From Chitinophagaceae bacterium (GTDB taxonomy: Bacteria > Bacteroidota > Bacteroidia > Chitinophagales > Chitinophagaceae): 5,514 nt of DNA. Where the stretch lies: NCBI GenBank assembly GCA_947461495.1, contig CANHLV010000141.1, forward strand, positions 1 through 5,514, read 5' to 3'. Every line of letters starts with the position of its first letter. Within the stretch, counting starts at the first letter, position 1. The notes under the pieces are model-generated. The model was given only the letters and a program-made list of their open reading frames with translations, did not search any database and was not told the DNA's origin. The position numbers and the translations under genes are program-made. Positions 1 through 4,858 of this stretch are shown in pieces.

Positions 1-1
1 T

Positions 2-403
2 ACAACAAATACAATTGCCTACAATAACATGGCAGACCAAAGTTTTTCTGCTGTTTACAAAGGCATTGAATCCACTTATTCTTTGATGTCTCTGTATTCT
101 TCATCATCAAATGGAGATGTGAACATCTATTTCGCTCCTCACTGGAGAAACATTGAACCTGCTGATGGTTTATATACAACCTATAACTCTCCGTTGTTCG
201 ACCCTGTAGATCCCATAGACAATAAAATCACTGTCACTTCTATAACCAACGGCATCTATTGGGCAAGTTGGCCCAATCAGCCCATATATGTATCACATGT
301 GAACGGAAAATTGAGAGTCACTTTCTGCAACCTCCAAATGAGTGGCAGCAATGGGACTAGTTTTACAACTTTCGCAGATGGTAATATTATCCAAACACCA
401 TAA
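2..403 (+). CDS. C-terminal part of a beta-rich, probably exported protein of unknown function (5' end outside window)
   Basis: The frame is open from the first complete codon at position 2 (TTNTIAYNN before the first visible Met at 29) to the TAA at 401-403. The real start is therefore very likely upstream of the window, and the ATG at 29 is probably internal. The 133 visible residues are rich in Ser, Thr, Asn, Tyr and Gly with alternating hydrophobics, as in beta-sandwich or beta-barrel-like secreted proteins. Near the end the segment VNGKLRVTFCNLQMSG, followed by a short Thr/Gly-rich tail, resembles the C-termini of many uncharacterised Bacteroidota lipoproteins and exported proteins; this resemblance is from memory and is not a family assignment. 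No catalytic motif is visible. The next gene begins 7 nt after the stop, so the two are probably co-transcribed. Export cannot be confirmed because the N-terminus is missing. Confidence 0.75.
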   Translation, partial: TTNTIAYNNMADQSFSAVYKGIESTYSLMSLYSSSSNGDVNIYFAPHWRNIEPADGLYTTYNSPLFDPVDPIDNKITVTSITNGIYWASWPNQPIYVSHVNGKLRVTFCNLQMSGSNGTSFTTFADGNIIQTP

Positions 404-410
404 AAATAAT

Positions 411-869
411 ATGATGTACAAATTAGTTTTATCAATTGCTTTGTTGTTTTCCATTAATCATATAAAAGCTCAAAAAGAAAAATACAACATGCCCGAAGAT
501 TTCGGAAAAACGGAAACAACCGTTCTTATTTCTCCCGGACCAAAAGACAAAATCACAGAAAGCATGGTGGAAGCTTTTGAAAAAGAATACAAAGGAAAGT
601 TCGAAGCTATCGACGACAGATACCCCAAATCATCAAAATACGATATTGGCAAGTACAGGTATGTTTTTTACATTTTAGAACATCAAAATCCAGGTTATTG
701 GATCGGAAAAGACCGTTTTCCTCCTACCACCGATTATTTATTCGGATTGATGGATAGGTTCACTGGAAAAACTTACGATCAGAATTTTTATAGCGGTAAT
801 TATAAAAAAGGCGCTAGAAATTATGCCGAAAATCTCGAAAAATTAAGAGTAAAGAATAGTGTTAATTAG
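411..869 (+). CDS. Small secreted protein of unknown function with an N-terminal signal peptide
   Basis: A 152-residue protein. An in-frame ATG at 342 would overlap the preceding gene and put a charged segment ahead of the signal peptide, so I place the start at the ATG at 411; the adjacent ATG at 414 is an equal alternative. From 411 the N-terminus is a good signal peptide: a Lys at residue 4, a hydrophobic core (LVLSIALLF, residues 5-13) and a predicted signal peptidase I site after HIKA (residues 17-20) with Gln at +1, a common Bacteroidota pattern. The mature part is about 130 residues, charged, and has no cysteine. It includes a Tyr/Phe-rich centre (KYRYVFYIL, 81-89; GYWIG, 95-99) and a Lys-rich C-terminus. 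I do not recognise a family. It lies 7 nt after the upstream gene and 30 nt before the downstream lipoprotein gene, consistent with an exported-protein operon. Upstream sequence is A-rich without a Shine-Dalgarno site. Confidence 0.8.
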   Translation: MMYKLVLSIALLFSINHIKAQKEKYNMPEDFGKTETTVLISPGPKDKITESMVEAFEKEYKGKFEAIDDRYPKSSKYDIGKYRYVFYILEHQNPGYWIGKDRFPPTTDYLFGLMDRFTGKTYDQNFYSGNYKKGARNYAENLEKLRVKNSVN

Positions 870-899
870 TTTATATTTATTTTCTAAAATATTGTCTTC

Positions 900-2063
900 A
901 TGAGAAAGTTATTCGCCTTCGCTTTGATCGCTTCATTATCAGTTTTATTTTTCAGCTGTAAAAAAAATAACATTGAAGACAATGGCGTTCCTGAAATTAC
1001 AGGAACCATTACTGGTAAAGTAGTATCACCCAACAACAGAACTCCTATCCGCTATGCGTTGGTTTTCATTTCCACTGCAAAAAAACTATACAGCACTCAT
1101 ACTGATATCAATGGGAACTTCAGTTTGACTGCCGCTGTAGGAACGGGTCAGGAATTGCATGTGCAAACCGGAAACGGTGATAAGTTTCGGTCGATTATCC
1201 AAGTTGATGTAATTGCCAATCAAACTACTCCTTTATCAGATATGATTCGTTTGAATCAGGTTGGCAATTTTGCTTATCTCGCAGGAAGTTTTGATAAAAT
1301 AGAGAATATATTGATTGACAGTCTTGGATACAATGCCCAATCTATCAATTCAACAAACATTCAAAATATTGCAGGTATTTCCAATTTTGATGTATTGTTC
1401 ATCAATTGTGGCGCATACAACACTTATGAAAACTCAAACATAGATTCTGCATTCAGCAACTTTGTGAGTGGAGGGGGTAGTCTTTATCTTTCTGATTATT
1501 CCATGGATTTTCTGACAGGACAAAATGCATTGACCGCATGTCAAGTTCCCCGTTATTACGGATTTATTGCTGATTCAACAGTTTGCAGCAGAAGAACAGG
1601 TGCTGTTTCTGTTGTTCCTAATGCACAAGTTATTTCTCCCGAACTTCAATATTATCTCGGCAAAGACTCTATGAGCATTAGTTATAATTTAGGTTCTTGG
1701 GAACGTATTCAAAGCATTGATAACAATTTTTGGCAAACGATGGTTACCGACCCTACAGATAATTCCCCTTTGCTGATCAGAACCAACCAATATAATAACG
1801 GCAATAATAATGCTCCTCTTGTTGGAAGCAGAGATACTTCACATGTAACCATTTGTCATCAGTTAGGTAATGGGACTTCAATTACCATTACCGTTAATGC
1901 AAACGCTGTTGCCGATCATTTGGCTCATGGCGATAGTATTGGTGCTTGCAATAATCCTTACCAGTCCGGATGGATATATTTCACAACTTTTCACAATGAA
2001 CATAACGGCCAGATTAGTGAAGATGTGAAGCATATTCTCGAGTTCATGATTTTGAACTTATAA
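900..2063 (+). CDS. Lipoprotein with carboxypeptidase-regulatory-like domain and amidotransferase-like Rossmann domain carrying an inserted ICH/HGD Cys-His motif
   Basis: A 387-residue protein. Residues 1-20 form a lipoprotein signal peptide ending LFFSC, with Cys20 as the predicted lipidated residue followed by KK, so it is probably outer-membrane anchored. Residues about 35-116 look like a carboxypeptidase regulatory-like beta-sandwich: GTITGKVVSPNNRTPI, ALVFIS, then TDINGNFSL. Residues about 122-210 look like a class I glutamine-amidotransferase/ThuA-like Rossmann fold: a strand near NFAYLAG, FDVLFINCG at 163-171, and FVSGGGSLYLSDYS at 188-201. The normal nucleophile-elbow Cys (GxCxG) is not seen there, so amidase activity is doubtful. 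Residues about 313-352 carry VTICH (316-320), TITVNANAVADHLAHGD (328-345) and Cys350, a motif known from many secreted bacterial proteins. The fold then resumes with GWIYFTTFHNE (357-367) and a closing helix. Substrate is unknown. Start chosen because it gives a clean signal peptide. There is no recognisable Shine-Dalgarno site in the AT-rich leader. Confidence 0.85.
   Translation: MRKLFAFALIASLSVLFFSCKKNNIEDNGVPEITGTITGKVVSPNNRTPIRYALVFISTAKKLYSTHTDINGNFSLTAAVGTGQELHVQTGNGDKFRSIIQVDVIANQTTPLSDMIRLNQVGNFAYLAGSFDKIENILIDSLGYNAQSINSTNIQNIAGISNFDVLFINCGAYNTYENSNIDSAFSNFVSGGGSLYLSDYSMDFLTGQNALTACQVPRYYGFIADSTVCSRRTGAVSVVPNAQVISPELQYYLGKDSMSISYNLGSWERIQSIDNNFWQTMVTDPTDNSPLLIRTNQYNNGNNNAPLVGSRDTSHVTICHQLGNGTSITITVNANAVADHLAHGDSIGACNNPYQSGWIYFTTFHNEHNGQISEDVKHILEFMILNL
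1836..1955 (+). other. Inserted ICH...HLAHGD...C Cys/His motif within the lipoprotein
   Basis: This subregion encodes residues about 313-352 of the lipoprotein. Candidate ligands are Cys319 and His320 (in VTICH), His340 and His343 (in HLAHGD) and Cys350. From memory, the motif recurs in many secreted Bacteroidota and deltaproteobacterial proteins, often as a stretch near VTICHIPPG followed by a TITV segment and AHLAHGD. Its role is not established to my knowledge. Metal binding is my inference from the conserved Cys and His. Here the usual IPPGNP loop is reduced to QLGNG. Confidence 0.7.
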
Positions 2064-2160
2064 CGGTTTCAAATAATTTCTGAGGTTTCTATTTTCACTG
2101 TATTTTGGAAAGTTTTGTTTGTATAAAGTTGATATCTGCAAGACTGAAAAATGTCGATTT

Positions 2161-2183
2161 AACCCGGATTTAAAATCTGGGTT
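2161..2183. terminator. Hairpin between convergent genes, possible bidirectional terminator
   Basis: Arms AACCCGGATT (2161-2170) and AATCTGGGTT (2174-2183) pair over 10 positions with one G-U wobble and a tight 3-nt loop; opening the last pair gives a 5-nt loop. It lies 97 nt after the stop of the plus-strand lipoprotein gene and 10 nt after the stop of the minus-strand SprT-like gene, where a shared terminator would be expected. The T tract is weak: on the plus strand only TTT follows directly, with ATTTTATTTG further on, and on the minus strand a T5 run appears about 10 nt later. Termination is inferred from position and structure. Confidence 0.5.
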
Positions 2184-2193
2184 TAAGGCAATT

Positions 2194-2655
2194 TTATTTG
2201 TCCACCTCAGACTTCATTTCATACACAATCAAATAATCTGCATCAAATATTTTCGGTTTACAAATGCCACAGGATATTCTTACCCTTGGCTTCCTGTGTT
2301 TGTAAGATATATGACCATTAGGACAAATACCAACCCAGGCGCCATTGATTCTTACATCATTAGAACACCTATTACCATTGCAGCCAATTTCCAATGCTTT
2401 TGCTCTCCACACATCATCATGTCCATGTCCATAACCAACTAATGCATGGGCAATTTCATGGAGAATGGTATTTTTTACATTTTTAAATTCTCTCAATACG
2501 GTAAGCGATGAAGACAAAGTAATAGTTCTTCTTACATGTATGCAAGATCCAAAACGTTTTTTCGCCTTGTCGAATTTAAATGCCCAGCCTTTATCTGAAA
2601 GACCGTATTGCTGCATAAGTTTTATAGCAAGTTGTTGAGCTTTTACTAATTCCAA
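2194..2655 (-). CDS. SprT-like zinc metalloprotease with C-terminal zinc ribbon
   Basis: A 153-residue protein of the SprT-like family, relatives of the metazoan SPRTN DNA-protein-crosslink protease. Residues 22-52 carry the conserved lead-in WAFKFDKAKKRFGSC and a strand RRTITLSS. The active site HEIAHA is at 66-71: His66 and His70 as zinc ligands and Glu67 as catalytic base. The third ligand is probably His77 or His79 in GYGHGHDDVW, followed by KALEIGCNGNRC, typical of the bacterial and phage SprT-like group. Near the C-terminus CPNGH (111-115) and CGIC (129-132) look like a zinc ribbon. Its precise cellular substrate in bacteria is unknown. The start is TTG at 2655-2653. No ATG in frame gives a full-length N-terminus: the codon just before TTG is TAA, and the first internal ATG (Met14) would cut into the conserved region. 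No Shine-Dalgarno site is seen. It stands alone, convergent with the lipoprotein and divergent from the acetyltransferase. Confidence 0.88.
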   Translation of the reverse strand: MELVKAQQLAIKLMQQYGLSDKGWAFKFDKAKKRFGSCIHVRRTITLSSSLTVLREFKNVKNTILHEIAHALVGYGHGHDDVWRAKALEIGCNGNRCSNDVRINGAWVGICPNGHISYKHRKPRVRISCGICKPKIFDADYLIVYEMKSEVDK

Positions 2656-2794
2656 TTAGATTTGTGTTTTAGGGTTATGCTTTAAATTCATAATTGTCGA
2701 GTTTACAAACTGTCCTGTTATAATAAATTGTTTTCGAAAATAATTTGTCAAACCGCAATCTATTTGAGGTCGGTTTTTACTTTATATTTGATTC
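2656..2794. promoter_or_regulatory. Divergent intergenic region between the SprT-like and GNAT genes
   Basis: This 139-bp AT-rich region must hold both divergent promoters. It contains an inverted repeat AAACCG (2750-2755) and CGGTTT (2771-2776), separated by 15 nt, immediately upstream of the candidate GNAT -7 element, and a shorter one, AGTTT-AC-AAACT, around 2700-2711. Either could be an operator, but both are short enough to be chance. I could not identify a convincing minus-strand promoter. Confidence 0.4.
2783..2790 (+). promoter_or_regulatory. Candidate Bacteroidota -7 promoter element of the GNAT gene
   Basis: TATATTTG matches the Bacteroidota sigma-ABfr -7 consensus TAnnTTTG at every specified base. 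A TTTG at 2763-2766 could serve as the -33 element, although the 16-nt spacer is shorter than the usual 19 or so. Only four bases separate the element from the ATG at 2795, so transcription would begin at or very near the start codon. No Shine-Dalgarno site lies upstream of the ATG. Confidence 0.5.
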
Positions 2795-3316
2795 ATGGCG
2801 ATTATTGAAATCAAAAGAGCGACCTCATCCGATTTGACGCTTTTACAAAATATAGGCAGACAAACTTTTTCAGAAACCTTTTCAGAAAAAAATTCAGAAG
2901 AAAACATGAAAAAATATCTGGAAGAAGGATTCTCTGCTGAAAAGCTTTCTGCAGAATTAAATAATCCTGACTCAGAATTCTATTTTGCATCTCTTGAGAA
3001 TAACGTCATTGGTTATTTAAAAATCAATCATGGTCAATCTCAAACTGAGTTGAAAGATGAAAGGGCGATGGAAATAGAAAGAATTTATGTACTCAAAGAT
3101 TTTCATGGAAAAAATGTAGGTCAGTTGTTGTATCAAAAAGCTATTGATATCGCTTTAGTAAAAAAAGCAGATTATGTTTGGTTGGGAGTATGGGAAGAAA
3201 ATCCTCGTGCCATAAACTTCTATAAGAAAAACGGCTTTGTAGAATTCGACAAACATATTTTTGTTCTGGGCGATGATGAACAAACGGATATTATGATGAG
3301 GTTGAAATTGAAATAG
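2795..3316 (+). CDS. GNAT-family N-acetyltransferase, PaiA-like (possible polyamine acetyltransferase)
   Basis: A 173-residue cytosolic protein of typical single-domain GNAT length, which would transfer acetyl from acetyl-CoA to an amine. It opens with a beta-strand IEIKRATSSDLTLLQNIG, then TFSETFSEKNSEENMKKYLE (24-43). The acetyl-CoA-binding motif A region is EIERIYVLKDFHGKNVGQLLYQKAIDIAL (93-121): the pyrophosphate loop reads HGKNVG, where a Q/RxxGxG/A pattern is usual. Motif B follows as WLGVWEENPRAINFYKKNGF (129-148). The arrangement, with EENMKKYLE, EIERIYV, WLGVWE.N..AI.FYKK.GF and GDDEQTDIMM, matches my memory of Bacillus subtilis PaiA, a spermidine/spermine N-acetyltransferase, along its full length. 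Substrate specificity in this organism is inferred only. It is divergent from the SprT-like gene and followed by 255 bp without a gene, so it is probably monocistronic. Confidence 0.9.
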   Translation: MAIIEIKRATSSDLTLLQNIGRQTFSETFSEKNSEENMKKYLEEGFSAEKLSAELNNPDSEFYFASLENNVIGYLKINHGQSQTELKDERAMEIERIYVLKDFHGKNVGQLLYQKAIDIALVKKADYVWLGVWEENPRAINFYKKNGFVEFDKHIFVLGDDEQTDIMMRLKLK

Positions 3317-3435
3317 TTATTTTTTTTGAGCACTAAAAAAATGAGAGTGTAAAATTAAATGTGATTGAATGAAGTTCCGGATGACTAAATGATAGTTAAT
3401 CTTTATTGTTATCTGTTAAGCGGAGAGAGGTTGTC

Positions 3436-3453
3436 GTAATATTGCAATATTAC
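3436..3453. repeat. Perfect 18-bp palindrome followed by T5
   Basis: GTAATATTGCAATATTAC reads identically on both strands. It is 119 nt after the GNAT stop and 118 nt before the next start codon, and is followed directly by TTTTT (3454-3458). As RNA it could form a hairpin of about seven A-T-rich pairs with a T tract, a weak terminator for the GNAT gene. As DNA it could be a dimeric-regulator operator. The sequence alone does not decide between these. Confidence 0.6.
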
Positions 3454-3503
3454 TTTTTGATAAAACTTCCTTAAAAACGCTTTCCCTCTTTTGTTATCAC
3501 TTC

Positions 3504-3521
3504 ACTTACAACCTTGTAAGT
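3504..3521. repeat. 8-bp inverted repeat upstream of the DUF6717-like gene
   Basis: ACTTACAA (3504-3511) and TTGTAAGT (3514-3521) are perfect inverted arms around CC, and T runs on from the second arm (3521-3525). The repeat ends 50 nt before the ATG at 3572. It could be an operator or a leader hairpin for that gene. It could also be a terminator for upstream transcription, though the stem is A-T-rich. Confidence 0.5.
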
Positions 3522-3571
3522 TTTTACATTCCGCTATTTCCGGTTGTAGTTTGCATACAAAACAAATTAAC

Positions 3572-4000
3572 ATGCAAACAACAAAAAACGAAACGATTAC
3601 AAAAAGACTTTCCTTTTACAAAGAAAATGGCCTCTGGTACGCCGACTTGCCTCTATTTCTCGAACTTGGGTTAGGAACAAAAGCCAACTTGCTAATGGTA
3701 GATGGCTCCGATACCTTCCTTGATTTGCTTTCACAAAATGGTACTTATGTAACTGTGTTTGTTAGCACACAAACATTTGCTGGTCACGAAATAAAATTGG
3801 AAAAAATAAAAATCGGTCTCAACCAGGATTTACTGGATAAAATTGGTCACGCACCAGTTGATTACGGAGCTTACTACAATGTATCGAAGTATAAGAATAA
3901 ATCATTTCAACATACACTATGGCTTTGCCCTGTAACTGAATATGTTTTTGAAGGAAACTATCCATCTTCAATATTTCTTAAAAAGTTGTATCAGAGATAA
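3572..4000 (+). CDS. DUF6717-like protein of unknown function
   Basis: A 142-residue soluble protein without signal peptide or membrane segment. I start it at the ATG at 3572, which follows an A-rich leader (ACAAAACAAATTAAC) typical of Bacteroidota starts, rather than at the in-frame TTG at 3491. Residues 15-27 (FYKENGLWYADLP) form a G-x-W strand. Residues 30-53 (LELGLGTKANLLMVDGSDTFLDLL) hold an acidic-ended helix, 60-79 two strands with AGHEIKLEK, and 116-132 the block TLWLCPVTEYVFEGNYP. The order G-W, KA..LV.G.D..LD, F.G...L.....WLCP....YF...P matches what I recall of DUF6717 proteins; I hold this at moderate confidence since no search was run. Residues 85-115, between the last strand and WLCP, are a hydrophilic region. 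No catalytic signature is apparent. It has no close downstream neighbour on its strand apart from a 15-codon frame that overlaps its stop. Confidence 0.8.
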   Translation: MQTTKNETITKRLSFYKENGLWYADLPLFLELGLGTKANLLMVDGSDTFLDLLSQNGTYVTVFVSTQTFAGHEIKLEKIKIGLNQDLLDKIGHAPVDYGAYYNVSKYKNKSFQHTLWLCPVTEYVFEGNYPSSIFLKKLYQR

Positions 4001-4246
4001 TGGCAGAATTTTTTTACTCAATCGGAATTTATGGCGTAGAAAGTTAATTTAAACTGACAGTCTATCAGTAAAATATTATTGGCTCTGTTATTGTCAAAAT
4101 ATTAACGCTTTTGAATTTAATCAGCACTAAAGTTTTAATAAACTTGTAAATACTTGAAATTTATAAACATCTATACCATCAAAAATAAATTAAGAAAGAC
4201 TGTCTCTATAGTTTCAAATTTCTTTTAAAATAAATAATAAGCCTTT
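4001..4246. other. Gene-free AT-rich stretch upstream of the YbjN-like gene
   Basis: Apart from a 15-codon frame that overlaps the preceding stop (4000-4047), no coding signal is seen. The region is strongly AT-rich. It contains a near-palindrome ACTGACAGTCTATCAGT at 4053-4069 with a single mismatched pair, which could be an operator. A one-mismatch -7-like element TAAACTTG occurs at 4139-4146, about 100 nt before the next gene, but without a well-spaced -33 element. The 30 nt before the ATG at 4247 are A/T-rich, without a Shine-Dalgarno site. Confidence 0.5.
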
Positions 4247-4846
4247 ATGGAATTGTTCTTGTTTTTGGTTCTATTGATAATCGTAGTTACCTGGAGTATG
4301 AGAAGTGTAGACAAACAAGTTGCCAAACAAAAAGATGCTGATAAATTAAAACTCGTCGCCAATATGAATGCAGCTAAAATCAAAACTCCACAAAATATGA
4401 TTAACCTAATTGCTGACTACTTCAAAAAAAACAATATCAAATATTGGCTTTCTGAAGATCAAAAAACATTCAGAGTAGGGTTCGATTTAGAGAATGAAGG
4501 TAAGTACGAAGTTTTTATTAATATACATGAACATTATCTGATTTTCAATTGTGAAGTTTTAGATGAAATTACAGACGATGCCGTTACTAACACTATTGAT
4601 ATCATTACCCGTATCAATCAATTTTACAATCTTGGATTTCTTAATTTTTATTTTGAAAGCCGGATTGTTGCTTTTAAAAATGTGTATGTTCTTTTTGAAA
4701 ATGAACTCACGGAAAATAAGTTCCAACTTTATTTCGATAGTACAATTGATGGAGCCAGAAGCTGTCGCCCATTGGTAACGAAAGTTGCCATTGATGGTGA
4801 GGAACCAATTATAGCTATGATGAACATAGGTAACAATAATTCATAA
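4247..4846 (+). CDS. Membrane-anchored YbjN-like domain protein
   Basis: A 199-residue protein. Residues 2-17 (ELFLFLVLLIIVVTWS) form one N-terminal membrane segment. A basic stretch follows (RSVDKQVAKQKDADKLK, 19-35), so an N-out/C-in orientation is most likely and the domain would face the cytoplasm. Residues about 48-190 show the alternating pattern of the YbjN/type-III-chaperone-like fold: helix NMINLIADYFKKNNI, strands KTFRVGFDLE and YEVFINIHEHYLIFNCEV, helix DAVTNTIDIITRINQFYNLG, strands NFYFESRIVAFKNVYVLF, then a helix and a terminal RPLVTKVAIDGEEP. The strand-strand-helix (INxFN-like)-strand order supports the call, but sequence matches in this family are weak, so I hold it at moderate confidence. 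YbjN domains are thought to act in protein-protein interaction; the partner here is unknown. The DUF1287 lipoprotein starts 12 nt downstream, which suggests one operon. Confidence 0.8.
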   Translation: MELFLFLVLLIIVVTWSMRSVDKQVAKQKDADKLKLVANMNAAKIKTPQNMINLIADYFKKNNIKYWLSEDQKTFRVGFDLENEGKYEVFINIHEHYLIFNCEVLDEITDDAVTNTIDIITRINQFYNLGFLNFYFESRIVAFKNVYVLFENELTENKFQLYFDSTIDGARSCRPLVTKVAIDGEEPIIAMMNIGNNNS

Positions 4847-4858
4847 ATCAAATTGAAT

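Larger units (their letters stand above)
3317..3571. other. Gene-free stretch between the GNAT and DUF6717-like genes
   Basis: All ATG-initiated frames here are under ten codons. A T8 run (3320-3327) and an A7 run (3335-3341) flank a 7-nt spacer just after the GNAT stop; they give only an A-T stem and are not a convincing terminator. The stretch also holds two palindromes, listed separately. An in-frame TTG at 3491 could extend the next gene by 27 residues, but those residues (His/Cys/Leu-rich) do not look conserved or signal-peptide-like and overlap one palindrome, so I treat the stretch as non-coding. Confidence 0.6.

Noticed and set aside
29..31. ATG at 29 as the true start of the first gene
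   Set aside because: The frame stays open to the window edge with plausible coding residues, and the ATG is not followed by a signal peptide, so it is more likely an internal Met of a truncated gene.
342..410. Upstream ATG at 342 for the small secreted protein
   Set aside because: It would overlap the preceding gene by 62 nt and bury the signal peptide behind a hydrophilic, basic extension. The ATG at 411 gives a standard signal peptide.
2119..2442. Plus-strand open frame opposite the SprT-like gene
   Set aside because: It is antisense to a gene with clear HExxH and zinc-ribbon motifs, and its translation shows no recognisable protein features.
2765..2827. Inverted 8-mers TGAGGTCG (2765-2772) and CGACCTCA (2820-2827) around the GNAT start
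   Set aside because: The first arm would lie upstream of the proposed transcription start, so no mRNA hairpin could form. A match of this length may be chance.
3317..3341. T8 and A7 runs just after the GNAT stop as an intrinsic terminator
   Set aside because: The only stem is A-T pairs with no G-C content, and the T run comes before rather than after any stable hairpin.
4056..4204. Separated inverted 8-mers GACAGTCT (4056-4063) and AGACTGTC (4197-4204)
   Set aside because: An 8-bp inverted match within a 250-bp AT-rich region is expected by chance, and the 133-bp separation has no evident structure.
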